The notes: generated by a model not told the origin, from the sequence alone. A DNA stretch of 64,000 nt from Burkholderiales bacterium (GCA_022841375.1 JALHRQ010000014.1:27314-91313), one strand, 5' to 3'; shown: positions 14,441 through 24,536, numbered from the stretch's first letter. A program made the numbers and translations.

Positions 14441-16366
14441 GTGTCTGATCTCGCATCCGTCTTCTCCGCAACCGGCGCTCTCGCGCAGGTAGTGCCCGGC
14501 TTCCGGGCACGGCCTTTCCAGCTGGAAATGGCCGAGGCCATAGAAAAAGTCATTAAAAATCAATTAGTTATTGTTGCTGAGGCGGGTACGGGCACGGGCA
14601 AGACCTTTGCCTATCTGGTGCCTGCGCTGCTCTCCGGCGGCAAGGTGATTATTTCCACCGGCACCAAGACGCTGCAGGATCAGTTGTTCGGTCGCGACAT
14701 TCCGACGGTGCGTGATGCGCTGAAAGTGCCGGTGACGGTGGCGCTGCTGAAGGGCCGCGCCAATTACGTCTGCCACCATCACCTCGAACGCGCCAAGGAT
14801 GACGGGCGGCTGCCGACGCGCGATGACGTGGTGTATCTGGCGCGCATCGAAAGTTTTGCACGCATTTCCAATACCGGTGATCGCGCCGACCTCGCCGAAG
14901 TGCCGGAAAACGCCGGTGTGTGGCCGCTGGTGACCTCGACCCGCGACAACTGCCTCGGCTCGCAGTGCGAGCATTACGATAAATGTTTTGTGATGAAGGC
15001 GCGCAAGCAGGCACTGGAGGCCGACGTGGTGGTGGTCAACCACCATCTGTTTTTTGCCGACGTGATGCTGCGCGACGAAGGCGTCGCGGAAATCCTGCCG
15101 GCCTGCAATACGGTGATTTTTGACGAGGCGCACCAGTTGCCGGAAACCGCCAGCCTGTTTTTCGGGCAGTCGGTATCAACCACGCAACTGGTCGACTTGG
15201 CGCGCGATGCGCGTATCGAAGCCGCGACCAGCGCCAAGGATGCGGCGGAGTTGCCGGTGCAGGCCAATGCACTGGAGAAGGCGGCGCGCGACCTGCGGCT
15301 GGCCTTCGAAGACAGCGGCGCACGCTTGCCCGCGGTTGCGCTGCGCAATCGCAAGACGGTGACCGAGGCGCTGGCGACTGCAACGGAGAAACTGACACAG
15401 CTGGCCGAAACCCTGCATGCACAGGCGGCGCGCAGCGAAGGCCTGACCCAATGTTTTGAACGCGCCGATGGCCTTCGTGCCCAGCTGGCGGGCTGGCGCG
15501 AGGACAGCGATGCCAGTCTGGTGCGCTGGGTGGAAGTATTCCACCAGTCGGTGCAGTTCAATGCCACGCCGCTGTCGATTGCCGAGATCTTCCGCAAGCA
15601 GGTTGAGGCGCAGGCGAAAGCCTGGGTGTTTACGTCGGCGACGCTGTCGGTCAACGGCAACTTCGCACATTACGTCAATGAACTCGGTATCGAGTCGGCG
15701 CAGACCGAGACCTGGGCGAGTCCCTTCGATTTTGCCAATCAGGGGCTGCTGTATGTGCCGCAGCAGTTGCCGGAACCGAATACGCCGGATTACACCCGCG
15801 CCGTAGTCGAGGCGGCGTTGCCCGCAGTGGAGGCCAGTCGCGGCCGCGCCTTCCTGCTGTTTACGAGTTTGCGTGCGATGCGCGAGGCGCATGGTTTATT
15901 GACTGAGGAATTCAAACGCCGTGGCTGGGATTATCCGCTGCTGGTGCAGGGCGAAGGCTCGCGCACCGAGCTGCTGCTGCGCTTTCGCGAGTTGGGCAAT
16001 GCCGTGCTGATCGGCAGCCAGTCGTTCTGGGAAGGCATCGATGTGCGCGGCGATGCGCTGTCGCTGGTGATGATCGACAAGCTGCCGTTCGCACCGCCGG
16101 ATGATCCGGTGCTCGCGGCGCGTATCGAGAAAATCAACGCCGAGGGCCGCAACGCCTTCATGGAGTACCAGTTGCCGCGCGCGGTGATTTCGCTGAAGCA
16201 GGGCGCCGGGCGGCTGATCCGCGACGAAACCGACCGCGGCGTGCTGATGATCTGCGATCCACGGCTGATTTCAAAATCCTACGGCAAACGCATCTGGCGC
16301 AGCCTGCCGCCGATGACTCGCACCCGCGAGGCGGCTGACGTCGTCGCGTTTTTTGCGGCGGAGTGA
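14441..16366 (+). CDS. DinG/YoaA-type XPD-like DNA helicase
   Basis: 641 residues starting at GTG. A superfamily 2 helicase of the XPD/DinG group: Walker A in VAEAGTGTGKT, DEAH box in IFDEAHQLPE, and the motif VI region QGAGRLIRDETDRG. Four cysteines (one in RANYVCHH, three in CLGSQCEHYDKC) are placed as in the iron-sulfur cluster of this family. It unwinds DNA and R-loops 5' to 3' in repair. The gene starts 51 bases after the integrase gene, outside the integron, with no LexA box of its own visible. Confidence 0.88.
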   Translation: MSDLASVFSATGALAQVVPGFRARPFQLEMAEAIEKVIKNQLVIVAEAGTGTGKTFAYLVPALLSGGKVIISTGTKTLQDQLFGRDIPTVRDALKVPVTVALLKGRANYVCHHHLERAKDDGRLPTRDDVVYLARIESFARISNTGDRADLAEVPENAGVWPLVTSTRDNCLGSQCEHYDKCFVMKARKQALEADVVVVNHHLFFADVMLRDEGVAEILPACNTVIFDEAHQLPETASLFFGQSVSTTQLVDLARDARIEAATSAKDAAELPVQANALEKAARDLRLAFEDSGARLPAVALRNRKTVTEALATATEKLTQLAETLHAQAARSEGLTQCFERADGLRAQLAGWREDSDASLVRWVEVFHQSVQFNATPLSIAEIFRKQVEAQAKAWVFTSATLSVNGNFAHYVNELGIESAQTETWASPFDFANQGLLYVPQQLPEPNTPDYTRAVVEAALPAVEASRGRAFLLFTSLRAMREAHGLLTEEFKRRGWDYPLLVQGEGSRTELLLRFRELGNAVLIGSQSFWEGIDVRGDALSLVMIDKLPFAPPDDPVLAARIEKINAEGRNAFMEYQLPRAVISLKQGAGRLIRDETDRGVLMICDPRLISKSYGKRIWRSLPPMTRTREAADVVAFFAAE

Positions 16367-16386
16367 TTGTTTGAAAAGCGGGGCCG

Positions 16387-16443
16387 GTGGCTAGTGGCTG
16401 GTCGAGGCTACCGGGGTATTTGAATTGACCAGCCACCAGCCAC
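16387..16443. terminator. Long inverted repeat between convergent genes
   Basis: GTGGCT-a-GTGGCTGGTC pairs with GACCAGCCAC-c-AGCCAC across a 23-base loop: 16 paired bases per arm with one mismatch. It lies between the helicase gene and the convergent TAXI gene and could stop transcription from both sides, but it lacks a T-tract, so it may instead be a dispersed palindrome. Confidence 0.5.
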
Positions 16444-16464
16444 GCTTCATTAGCCACGCAACTC

Positions 16465-17865
16465 TCAACGCCCCGGCGGCGGCGTCAGCGGAGCGACGGG
16501 GACGGCCGCAGCACCAGTCAGCCGTGCGCGCACCAGGTCGATATGGCCACGCAGCGTATAGACATAATCCCAGTAGGTCAGCGGCACTTTGGTTTCCGCG
16601 ACGCCCTGTTCGATCTCTTCGAGTCGCGCCAGCAACTGGGCGGTATTGCCTTTGTCGGAAGCGTCGCGCAGGGCGATTTCCACCCCTTTTAATTCGCCGT
16701 ACCAGCGGAATATGCGCCGCTTGATCCGCCAGTCGTACAGCGCGGGCATGATGCGCATCATCGGAATCAGCACCGCGATCAGCGGCACCAGCAGCACCAG
16801 CAGGCGCTCCAGCAGGTTGGCTACCCAGAATGGCATGTATCGCTGCAGGAACGGCGGACCTGATTTATGGTAACGCGCGGCATCTTCGTTGATCGGGAAG
16901 TCGCCTGCGCGTGCCGCGGGGAATTCGCCGGCCTTGTGGAACACGCCTGCGCCGTTGTGCACCTTGGTTGCGGCCTGGAGCAGTACCGATACCAGTGCCG
17001 GGTGAAAATCGTCGCGGGCGACGAGATGCGCGGTGACCGCAACCATTTTGACATTGGCAGGCGGTATGTCCCCGGCAAGGTCCACCGTGCCGCGCAGCAG
17101 CGTGACCGCCGACAGGTAGCTGTAGCGCTGGGCCAGCGCATCCGCATGGGCCATATTCATCAGGCGTACATCAGGGGCTTTGAGCAGGCGCTGCACGATG
17201 GGCGCATCCGGAGCGGCGACGAACAATGCGGAATCGATTCGTCCCGCAATCAGCGCGTCGGCTGCGGTCATGCCGCCCAGCGGCAGCAGCTTCAAAGTGG
17301 GCTTGTCGGCGCCGGTGGCTTTGAGCATGTTGACCGCCAGCACGCGGGTGCCGCTGCCTTCGGGACCCGCAGCGATGCGTTTGCCGGCCAGTTGCGTCAG
17401 CCGGGTGAGTTCGACGGGCGAGCGGTAGAACACCCACAGCGGTTCGTAATACAGTGCGCCCAGCGAGCGCGCCGGCGCTTCTTCTTCCTCGGTGACTGTG
17501 GTGATGCCGCTCTGAATCAGCGCGACGTCGTACCCGCCCTCGGGGTCGCTGAGGCGGTTGAAGTTTTCCACCGAGCCCGATGATGTGCGCAGCTCGACAT
17601 TGATTTTTTCGTGGGCCAGCAGTTCCTTGTAGCGCTGCGCGAACAGATGATAGGCCCCGGACTCGTTGCCGGTGGAAATGACAAAGTGATCAGGCGGCGC
17701 CGGTCTGACGAAGCGGTAGGCAATCATGAAGGCAGTGCCGATCACGATTACGGCAACCAGGATGACAAACGCCAGTTCGCGCACCGAGACGTTTGCGGTC
17801 TCCATGTCGTCGCCGCGCCGTCGCAGCAGTCGCAGTCCGCGTTGAAGGATTGAATGCAGATTCAT
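16465..17865 (-). CDS. TAXI family TRAP-type solute-binding protein, membrane anchored
   Basis: 466 residues. An N-terminal membrane helix at about 28-50 (LAFVILVAVIVIGTAFMIAY) replaces a cleaved signal peptide. A TAXI-type periplasmic binding domain (VISTGNESGAYHLFAQRYKE to about residue 330) follows, then two helices (WVANLLERLLVLLVPLIAVL) and a cytoplasmic tail with a coiled-coil-like segment. No TRAP permease gene is adjacent. This anchored form is common in Betaproteobacteria, and its ligand is unknown. Confidence 0.78.
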   Translation of the reverse strand: MNLHSILQRGLRLLRRRGDDMETANVSVRELAFVILVAVIVIGTAFMIAYRFVRPAPPDHFVISTGNESGAYHLFAQRYKELLAHEKINVELRTSSGSVENFNRLSDPEGGYDVALIQSGITTVTEEEEAPARSLGALYYEPLWVFYRSPVELTRLTQLAGKRIAAGPEGSGTRVLAVNMLKATGADKPTLKLLPLGGMTAADALIAGRIDSALFVAAPDAPIVQRLLKAPDVRLMNMAHADALAQRYSYLSAVTLLRGTVDLAGDIPPANVKMVAVTAHLVARDDFHPALVSVLLQAATKVHNGAGVFHKAGEFPAARAGDFPINEDAARYHKSGPPFLQRYMPFWVANLLERLLVLLVPLIAVLIPMMRIMPALYDWRIKRRIFRWYGELKGVEIALRDASDKGNTAQLLARLEEIEQGVAETKVPLTYWDYVYTLRGHIDLVRARLTGAAAVPVAPLTPPPGR

Positions 17866-17880
17866 TCCATTCTCCGGTGT

Positions 17881-18261
17881 TCAGTCCGACAGCCAGTGCC
17901 ACAGCAGCCATGCGGCAACCATCCACAGCGCGATGATAATCGCGGCAGCAATGTAGTTGCGGGGTTTGGGGCGGTGCGCATTCATCCAGGCCTGGGCGGC
18001 GGCGCGGGATTCTGCGACAACAGTTTCGGGTACCAGCTTCAACGTCAGCCAGATGAATACCGGGAGCAGGATGATTTCATCGAGGAAACCCAGCACCGGG
18101 ATGAAGTCGGGGATCAGGTCGATCGGGCTGAACGCGTAAGCGACGATCAGGATCGCCGCAATTTTCGCCGCCAGCGGCATCTGTGGATGGCGGTAGGCGA
18201 ACCACAGGGTGACGACGTCGCCCTTGAGCAGTCGCGCCCGGTTTTTCAAGCGCGCGAACAT
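17881..18261 (-). CDS. YkvA family (DUF1232) membrane protein
   Basis: 126 residues from the ATG at 18261. The DUF1232 core is AYAFSPIDLIPDFIPVLGFL at the membrane boundary, with a second helix at the C-terminus (YIAAAIIIALWMVAAWLLWH). The start overlaps the rimO stop as TGATG, so it is translationally coupled to rimO; a GTG 11 codons upstream is also open. Function of the family is unknown. Confidence 0.82.
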   Translation of the reverse strand: MFARLKNRARLLKGDVVTLWFAYRHPQMPLAAKIAAILIVAYAFSPIDLIPDFIPVLGFLDEIILLPVFIWLTLKLVPETVVAESRAAAQAWMNAHRPKPRNYIAAAIIIALWMVAAWLLWHWLSD

Positions 18262-19592
18262 CAGGTCGAACGCAATCCGGTCGGCGCCGCCCACAGGTCA
18301 TGAGCATCGGCGCGCGTGACTTTGACCTCTACGAATTCGCCGACTTTGAGTTTGGCGCCCTGACGGATGATTACGCGGCCGTCGATTTCCGGCGCATCGG
18401 CCGTCGAACGGGCAATCGCGCCGTCCTTGCCGACTTCATCGACCAGAACAGTCATGGTTTGGCCGACCTTGCGTTTGAGCCGCGCGGCGCTGATTTTTTC
18501 CTGCACCGCCATGAACCGCGCCTGACGTTCCTGCTTTTCGGCCTCGGGCACCGGATCGGGCAGCGCATTGGCGGCAGCGCCTTCGACCGGCGAGTAAGCG
18601 AAGCAGCCGACGCGGTCGAGCTGGGCCTGTTCGAGGAATTCCAGCAGTTCCTCGAATTCGCGTTCGGTTTCTCCGGGGAAGCCGACAACAAAAGTGCTGC
18701 GGATGGTGAGGTCGGGGCAGATGGCGCGCCAGTCGCGGATGCGTTTCAAGGTGCCCTCGGCATTCGCCGGTCGCTTCATCAGTTTGAGGATGCGTGGGCT
18801 GGCGTGCTGGAAAGGCACGTCGAGGTAGGGCAGCAGCTTGCCGTCGGCCATCAGCGGGATGACTTCATCGACATGCGGGTATGGATAGACGTAATGCAGG
18901 CGCACCCACACGCCGAGGCCGGAAAGCGCCTTGACTAGTTCGGTCATGCGCGTCTTGAGCGGACGGCCGTTCCAGAACCCGGTGCGGTATTTGACGTCGA
19001 CGCCGTAGGCGCTGGTGTCCTGTGAAATCACCAGCAGTTCCTTCACGCCGGCGTTGACCAGATTCTGCGCTTCCTGCATCACGTCGCCGATCGGCCGGCT
19101 GACCAGATCGCCGCGCATCGCCGGGATGATGCAGAAGGTGCAGCGGTGATTGCAGCCTTCGGAAATCTTCAGGTACGCGTAGTGGCGCGGCGTCAGGCGA
19201 ATGCCCTGCGGCGGCACCAGATCGGTATAAGGGTCGTGCGGTTTCGGCAGGTGCGTGTGCACCGCTTCCATCACGGCGGCGGTGGCATGCGGGCCGGTTA
19301 CGGCTAGTACTTTCGGGTGCGTTTCGCGGACGATATCGCCCTTGGCGCCGAGGCAGCCGGTGACGATGACGCGGCCGTTTTCATGCAACGCTTCGCCGAT
19401 GGCATCAAGCGATTCTTCGACGGCGGCATCGATGAAGCCGCAGGTGTTGACTACGACCAGGTCAGCGTCTTCATAGGTTCCGGAGACCAGATAACCTTCG
19501 GCGCGCAACTGCGTCAGGATGTGTTCGGAATCAACAAGCGCTTTCGGACAGCCGAGCGAAACGAAACCGACTTTGCGCGGGGGAGTGGCCAC
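18261..19592 (-). CDS. rimO: Ribosomal protein S12 methylthiotransferase
   Basis: 443 residues with the three-domain order of RimO: an N-terminal UPF0004 domain with cluster cysteines ([31 protein letters not shown]), a radical SAM domain with [11 protein letters not shown], and a C-terminal TRAM domain. It adds a methylthio group to the conserved aspartate of ribosomal protein S12. [13 protein letters not shown] and [12 protein letters not shown] are typical of RimO rather than MiaB. It heads a two-gene unit with the YkvA gene. Confidence 0.95.
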   Translation of the reverse strand: MATPPRKVGFVSLGCPKALVDSEHILTQLRAEGYLVSGTYEDADLVVVNTCGFIDAAVEESLDAIGEALHENGRVIVTGCLGAKGDIVRETHPKVLAVTGPHATAAVMEAVHTHLPKPHDPYTDLVPPQGIRLTPRHYAYLKISEGCNHRCTFCIIPAMRGDLVSRPIGDVMQEAQNLVNAGVKELLVISQDTSAYGVDVKYRTGFWNGRPLKTRMTELVKALSGLGVWVRLHYVYPYPHVDEVIPLMADGKLLPYLDVPFQHASPRILKLMKRPANAEGTLKRIRDWRAICPDLTIRSTFVVGFPGETEREFEELLEFLEQAQLDRVGCFAYSPVEGAAANALPDPVPEAEKQERQARFMAVQEKISAARLKRKVGQTMTVLVDEVGKDGAIARSTADAPEIDGRVIIRQGAKLKVGEFVEVKVTRADAHDLWAAPTGLRST

Positions 19593-19625
19593 GACGGAAT
19601 TACAGGGAAGCTGGGCCGAGGGGTA

Positions 19626-20204
19626 TTACGACTTGGGCTCGTCGCCGTCTTTTTTGCCCGCCGCTGCGCCGGGGAAACCGGGGAAGGGGAAGTTGCCCCA
19701 CAGATTGCGCGTCTGCGTCGTCAGCTGGTTCTGCATGTCGAGAAAGGTGCTCGCGCTCTGTTCAAGGTAGCGCCCCATCAAGCCCTGCATCGCGGGGCCC
19801 TGCATTTTGACGAACTCGTTCCAGGTCTCGGAGTTGAGCATCGGGTTCTGGCCGTAAATCTGCCGGGATTGATCCTGCAATTTGTTCTGGATCTGCATGA
19901 AGGTCTGGATATTTTTTTCCAGATAGCCGCCCATCATGCCCTGCATCGCGTTGCCGTAGAAACGGATGATCTGCGACAGCGAGTCGCTGGTGAACATCGG
20001 CGAGCCGGCGCTTTCTTCTTCGAGAATGATCTGTAGCAGAATGCTGCGCGTCAGATCTTCCTTTGACTTGGCATCTTCAACCTTGAATTCAACATTTTCC
20101 AGCACCAGCTTTTTGACGTCTGCCAGCGTGATGTAACTGCTGGTTTCGGTGTCATAAAGACGGCGATTCGGATATTTCTTGATGGTGCGGGCCTGTGTGC
20201 TCAT
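19626..20204 (-). CDS. phaR: Polyhydroxyalkanoate synthesis repressor PhaR
   Basis: 192 residues. The N-terminal PHB/PHA accumulation regulator DNA-binding domain is plain (TIKKYPNRRLYDTETSSYIT, then LADVKKLVLENVEFKVEDAK), followed by two PHB_acc repeats (QIIRFYGNAMQGMMGGYLEK; GPAMQGLMGRYLEQSASTFL). PhaR represses phasin genes and is released when it binds PHB granules. The divergent phasin gene next door is its expected target. The ATG at 20204 is preferred over one four codons upstream. Confidence 0.93.
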   Translation of the reverse strand: MSTQARTIKKYPNRRLYDTETSSYITLADVKKLVLENVEFKVEDAKSKEDLTRSILLQIILEEESAGSPMFTSDSLSQIIRFYGNAMQGMMGGYLEKNIQTFMQIQNKLQDQSRQIYGQNPMLNSETWNEFVKMQGPAMQGLMGRYLEQSASTFLDMQNQLTTQTRNLWGNFPFPGFPGAAAGKKDGDEPKS

Positions 20205-20312
20205 GGTTTGCCTCAAGAAGATGGTTTCTTATTATCGCACAGGCCATGCTGCGATGCAACCAAATGACAATAAAAATATCAAATTAATCAATGACATAGG
20301 GGCGTTATTTGT

Positions 20313-20330
20313 GCGCCGCTTTTGCGGCGC
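20313..20330. promoter_or_regulatory. Perfect hairpin in the phaR-phasin promoter region
   Basis: GCGCCGC-tttt-GCGGCGC is a perfect 7-base stem in the divergent phaR/phasin gap. It has no T-tract, so it is not an ordinary terminator. It may be a regulatory hairpin or a protein-binding palindrome. Confidence 0.35.
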
Positions 20331-20427
20331 GCCAGCCTTTGATGATAATCAAGTCCTTCCGGCTGTCGCGGTGAGATACTGAATCGCAGTTGAAGGCTAT
20401 TTCAGCCCAATAATGACGGAGGCCACC

Positions 20428-20961
20428 ATGTCCAAAGCACCCGAAAAACTGAATGAACTGAACCAGAAGGCCACCGAGGCCGCGCTCAAATTAACGCAGT
20501 TGTCGATGGAGCAGGGCGAGCGGCTGATGAAGCTGCAGGTGGATGCCGTGCGCGGCATGATGGATGACGGCATGAAAAGCGCAAAGGCGTTGATGGAGGC
20601 ACGGGATCCCCAGCAATGGAGCGCGCTGCAGCAGAAAAACGTGCAGGGTATGCTGGCACGGATGACTGAATATTCGCGCAGCGTGCAGGATCTGGCCGGG
20701 AAAACACAAAAGGAAATCGGCGAGCTGGTCGAGTCGCGCGCGAGTGCGATGAACACGCAATTCCAGTCGATGGTCGACGAGATGGCCAAATCCGCACCGC
20801 CGGGGTCTGAACCCGCAGTGGCTGCAATGAAGCAGACGCTGGCGGCGGCCAATGCGCTGGCAGACACCATGACCAAGACCGCGCAACAATTTGCCAAGTC
20901 GGCGGAATCGGCGATCAAGGTGGCTGCCGATGCGGCTGCCAAAGGCGGCAAGGGCGGTTGA
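20428..20961 (+). CDS. phaP: Phasin family protein (PHA granule coat)
   Basis: 177 residues, almost entirely amphipathic helix, matching phasin_2: LNELNQKATEAALKLTQLSM, then EARDPQQWSALQQKNVQGML and YSRSVQDLAGKTQKEIGELV. The C-terminus is an alanine/lysine-rich tail. Phasins coat PHB granules and control their size and number. GGAGG at 20417-20421 fixes the ATG at 20428 rather than an ATG five codons upstream. It is divergent from its likely repressor phaR. Confidence 0.9.
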   Translation: MSKAPEKLNELNQKATEAALKLTQLSMEQGERLMKLQVDAVRGMMDDGMKSAKALMEARDPQQWSALQQKNVQGMLARMTEYSRSVQDLAGKTQKEIGELVESRASAMNTQFQSMVDEMAKSAPPGSEPAVAAMKQTLAAANALADTMTKTAQQFAKSAESAIKVAADAAAKGGKGG

Positions 20962-21009
20962 GTCGCAGCGGAAAGACACTCCTTTAGCGCCCCAATGCTC
21001 TAAAGGCTT

Positions 21010-21043
21010 CGCCCGCCGGGTTGCTCCGACGGGCGATTTTTTT
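21010..21043 (+). terminator. Intrinsic terminator after the phasin gene
   Basis: CGCCCG and CGGGCG form the stem, followed by A and seven T's. It ends the phasin transcript and stands 27 bases from the convergent phaB stop. Confidence 0.8.
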
Positions 21044-21069
21044 GGCGCAGGCAGCAAAGCCGCCGGCGT

Positions 21070-21810
21070 TTACTGCATGTGCTGGCCGCCGTTGATGGCG
21101 ATGTTGGCGCCGGTGACAAAGGCGGCTTCTTCAGAGCACAGATAAGCCACCAGTCCGGCGACTTCTTCCGGTTTGCCGAGCCGGCCCACAGGGATTTGCG
21201 GAATGATCTTGGAGTCGAGCACTTCCTTCGGGATGGCCATGACCATTTTGGTGCCGATGTAGCCGGGGGAAATGGTGTTCACGGTGACGCCTTTTTTTGC
21301 GTATTCCAGTGCGGCCGCTTTGGTGAAGCCGTGCATGCCGGCCTTGGCGGCGGAGTAGTTGGTCTGGCCGAAAGCGCCTTTCTGGCCGTTGACCGAAGAC
21401 ACGTTGATGATGCGCCCCCAGTTGCGTTCGGCCATGGCGTCAATGACCGGCTTGGTCATGTTGAACACGCTGTCGAGGTTGGTAGTCAGCACCGCATGCC
21501 ACGAGTCCTGATCCATTTTGCGGAAGGTGGTGTCGCGGGTGATACCGGCGTTGTTGACCAGCACGTCGACGGGGCCGACGTCCTTGGTGATCTGCGCAAT
21601 CGCCTGCTGGCAGGATTCGAAATTGGTGACATCCACCGGTACGGCGCGGAATTCATAACCCTGTTTTTTCATTTCCGCCAGCCACTCATTGTGTTTGGTG
21701 TTGCCCGGGGAATAGGTGGCGACCACCTTGAAATCCATTTTTCCGAGTTTCATGCAAATGGCTTCACCAAGCCCGCCCATACCGCCGGTTACGACTGCGA
21801 CGCGTGACAT
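21070..21810 (-). CDS. phaB: Acetoacetyl-CoA reductase
   Basis: 246 residues, a short-chain dehydrogenase with NADP-binding VTGGMGGLGEAI, NNAGITRD and catalytic Ser-Tyr-Lys (NVSSVNG, YSAAKAG). The FGQTNYSAAKAGMHGFTKAA and QIPVGRLGKPEEVAGLVAYL segments are typical of PhaB. It reduces acetoacetyl-CoA to (R)-3-hydroxybutyryl-CoA for PHB synthesis. A strong GGAGGAG lies before the start. It follows phaC on the same strand, so both are likely one transcript. Confidence 0.94.
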   Translation of the reverse strand: MSRVAVVTGGMGGLGEAICMKLGKMDFKVVATYSPGNTKHNEWLAEMKKQGYEFRAVPVDVTNFESCQQAIAQITKDVGPVDVLVNNAGITRDTTFRKMDQDSWHAVLTTNLDSVFNMTKPVIDAMAERNWGRIINVSSVNGQKGAFGQTNYSAAKAGMHGFTKAAALEYAKKGVTVNTISPGYIGTKMVMAIPKEVLDSKIIPQIPVGRLGKPEEVAGLVAYLCSEEAAFVTGANIAINGGQHMQ

Positions 21811-21887
21811 TTTATTAATCTCCTCCGGTTGACGATTTTTAATAATTTAACAGCAATTACGAGCGCCGTGGCCCTGCGGGAAGCGGG

Positions 21888-23609
21888 TCAGGCGATTTTG
21901 TCCTTGACGTAGCGGCCGGGCGCCGGTTCGCCGGCAGGAAAAGCCGGGTTGCCCAATGTGCTACGCGCCGGAATCTGTGAACCGGACTGCGGGGCCAGCC
22001 AGTCTGTCCAGTGCGGCCACCAGCTGCCTGCATGTGATGCGGCGCTGCTAAGCCAGGCTTCTGCCTCGGGGGCGCAGTCGGCATTGAGCCAGTAATTGCG
22101 TTTTTTGCGTTCCGGCGGGTTGATCACCCCGGCAATGTGGCCGCTGGCGGCCAATACGAATTGCGTCGGGCCACCGAGCAAACCGTTGGTGGCGTAGGCG
22201 GTGCGCCAGGGTACGATGTGATCTTCACGTGCGGCCAGCACGTAAGCGGGCATGTCGATGCGGCGGAGATCCACCGGCGAGCCGCACATCGACAGTTTGC
22301 CGGGGATGCGCAGATTGTTTTCAAGGTAGGTATTGCGCACATAGTACGCATACATCGCCCCGGGCAGGTTGGTGCTGTCGCCGTTCCAGTAGAGCAGGTC
22401 GAACGGCGGCGGCGTGTTGCCCTTGAGATAATTGTTGACCACATAGGGCCAGATCAGGTCGTTGGCGCGCAGGCTGGCGAAGGTCCGCGCCAGTTCGCGG
22501 CCGCGGAGCACGCCGCCCTCGGCGAATTCAGCTTCGCGCGTTTTGACATAGTTGTCATCGACAAAGACCGACAACTCGCCGGTATCGCTGAAGTCGAGCA
22601 TGGTGGTCAGGAAGGTGACGCTGGCGACCGGGTTTTCACCGCGCGCGCGCAGCACCGCCAGCGCGGAGGCAAGTAGCGTGCCGCCGACGCAGAAACCCAG
22701 GGCATTGACCTCTTGCACGCCGCAGATCTGCTGCGCAACCGCGAGCGCGCGCATCACGCCATGCTCCAGGTATTCATCCCAGGTGGCCCTGCCCATCTCC
22801 GGCGGCATGTTGCGCCACGACACCATGAACACCGTATGACCTTGCGCCAGCGCATGACGAACAAAGGAGTTGTCGGGCTGCAGATCGAGGATGTAGTACT
22901 TGTTGATGCAGGGGGGGACGATGACCAGCGGTCGTTCGTAAACGGTTTCGGTCAGCGGCAGGTACTGCAGCAGCTGCATGAACTCGTTTTCGTAAACCAC
23001 CGCACCCGGCGTGATGGCGAGATTGCGCCCCACTTCAAAAGCGGATTCGTCGGTCATCGACACCAGCCCTTTGTCGATGTCTGCCGCGAGGTTTTTAAGG
23101 CCGCGGTTGACGCTTTCCCCATCCGTTGCTGCGGCCAGCTTGATGGCCTCGGGATTGGTCCAAGGGAAATTAGCCGGTGACAGGGCGTCGATCAGTTGCC
23201 GGGTATAAAACGCCAGCTTGTTGCGGGCAGCGGGTTCCAGCGGCGCGGCCGTGGTCATTTCTTCGAGCCATCGCGCCGACAGCAGATAGGAATGCGCAAG
23301 ATAATTGAAATAAGGTTCCTGCCATTCCGGTGCTTTGAAACGCCGGTCCTGCGGCGGCGCCGGTTTTTCGATTTCGGGTTTGACGCCGGCACAGGCCTGC
23401 CAGAGTTCCAACTGCTCGCGGTAATAACGGTTGTTCAATTCCAGCCAGCGCCCGTTGTCCGCAGCGAAGCCGGCGGTGAACAATTTGATCATTTCCGCGG
23501 GATCGGGCAGTGCCTGCTGCGCGCCCAGCTTGGCGGCTGCGTCGCCGAGCAACATGCGGCTCAGTTCGGCGTAGGCTTCCGCAGGAGTTTTTTGGGTGGC
23601 GTTGGTCAT
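21888..23609 (-). CDS. phaC: Class I poly(3-hydroxyalkanoate) synthase
   Basis: 573 residues from the ATG at 23609. The lipase-like box with catalytic cysteine, GFCVGGTLLAS, is followed by the catalytic Asp region (YVLAAREDHIVPW) and His region (ASGHIAGVINPP). The N-terminal PhaC_N domain ends around WTNPEAIKL. The length fits class I enzymes, which act without a PhaE or PhaR subunit and polymerise short-chain (R)-hydroxyacyl-CoA. No phaA thiolase is in the window. Confidence 0.95.
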   Translation of the reverse strand: MTNATQKTPAEAYAELSRMLLGDAAAKLGAQQALPDPAEMIKLFTAGFAADNGRWLELNNRYYREQLELWQACAGVKPEIEKPAPPQDRRFKAPEWQEPYFNYLAHSYLLSARWLEEMTTAAPLEPAARNKLAFYTRQLIDALSPANFPWTNPEAIKLAAATDGESVNRGLKNLAADIDKGLVSMTDESAFEVGRNLAITPGAVVYENEFMQLLQYLPLTETVYERPLVIVPPCINKYYILDLQPDNSFVRHALAQGHTVFMVSWRNMPPEMGRATWDEYLEHGVMRALAVAQQICGVQEVNALGFCVGGTLLASALAVLRARGENPVASVTFLTTMLDFSDTGELSVFVDDNYVKTREAEFAEGGVLRGRELARTFASLRANDLIWPYVVNNYLKGNTPPPFDLLYWNGDSTNLPGAMYAYYVRNTYLENNLRIPGKLSMCGSPVDLRRIDMPAYVLAAREDHIVPWRTAYATNGLLGGPTQFVLAASGHIAGVINPPERKKRNYWLNADCAPEAEAWLSSAASHAGSWWPHWTDWLAPQSGSQIPARSTLGNPAFPAGEPAPGRYVKDKIA

Positions 23610-23705
23610 ATTTAAGGCAGCAGCATGCAGCATTTTGATGACAAGCTGATGGCGGGGTGGTTCGGAACAACGATATCACAAGCTTTTACGGCGGCGCTCT
23701 GCAGC

Positions 23706-24482
23706 TCAGTGGCCGTGCGCCCAGGAACCGATGAGCCAGATGGTCGCAATGCCCAGGCCGATCAGCACGACCTGCTGCGCGGTGGCGGCCAGTTCAGGGC
23801 GGCGGTGCAAGCCGGGGATCAGGTCGGCGACGGCGACATAAAGCATGCTGGCAGCAGCCAGCGCCAGCAGCGGGGTCACCAGCGCTTCCGCAACTTGCAG
23901 CGTGTAATAGGCGAGTATGCCGCCGATGACCATCGCCGCGCTGGCGAGCATGTTCAGCAGCATTGCCGAACGCTTGCTGTAGCCGGAGTGCAGCAGGATC
24001 AGGAAATCGCCGACTTCCTGCGGCACTTCGTGGGCGATGATTGCGATCGAAGTGACGATGCCCAGCTGGGTATCTGCCATGAACGCGGCGGCGATCAGCA
24101 CACCGTCGACAAAATTGTGGAAGGTGTCGCCGATGAGGATCATCAGCCCGCTGCGCCCGTGATCATGCTGCGGCGGCTTGTGCGGATCATGAACCTCGCA
24201 TTCCTCGACATGGCAATGACGCCACAACACCAGTTTTTCGAGGACAAAGAAGCCGAGGATGCCGAACAGAACGGTGGCGGCAGTGGCCTCAATGCTGTCG
24301 CTCTGATAGAAGGCGTGCGGCAGCACTTCGATGAAGGCCGCGCCGAGCAGCGCGCCAACGGCGTAACTGACCAGCATCGGCACCTGAGCCGGTTTGGCTT
24401 TGATCGCAAAAAGGGCCGCAACGAGCGCTGAAAGTATGCCGCCCGCTAAGGTGGCGACGATGATCCACGACAGGGTGTTCAC
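23706..24482 (-). CDS. ZIP family divalent metal transporter
   Basis: 258 residues with eight membrane segments. The metal-binding motifs of ZIP proteins are clear: FHNFVDGVLIAAAF in helix 4 and AHEVPQEVGDF in helix 5. A histidine-rich loop (HCHVEECEVHDPHKPPQHDH) lies between helices 3 and 4, as usual for zinc or iron carriers. It imports Zn(II) or Fe(II). Regulation is not visible. Confidence 0.9.
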   Translation of the reverse strand: MNTLSWIIVATLAGGILSALVAALFAIKAKPAQVPMLVSYAVGALLGAAFIEVLPHAFYQSDSIEATAATVLFGILGFFVLEKLVLWRHCHVEECEVHDPHKPPQHDHGRSGLMILIGDTFHNFVDGVLIAAAFMADTQLGIVTSIAIIAHEVPQEVGDFLILLHSGYSKRSAMLLNMLASAAMVIGGILAYYTLQVAEALVTPLLALAAASMLYVAVADLIPGLHRRPELAATAQQVVLIGLGIATIWLIGSWAHGH

Positions 24483-24536
24483 GGTGGGCGGTGTCTGAAG
24501 AGGCGCTAATCGCGCAGGTAGGGCAAAGGATGCGGA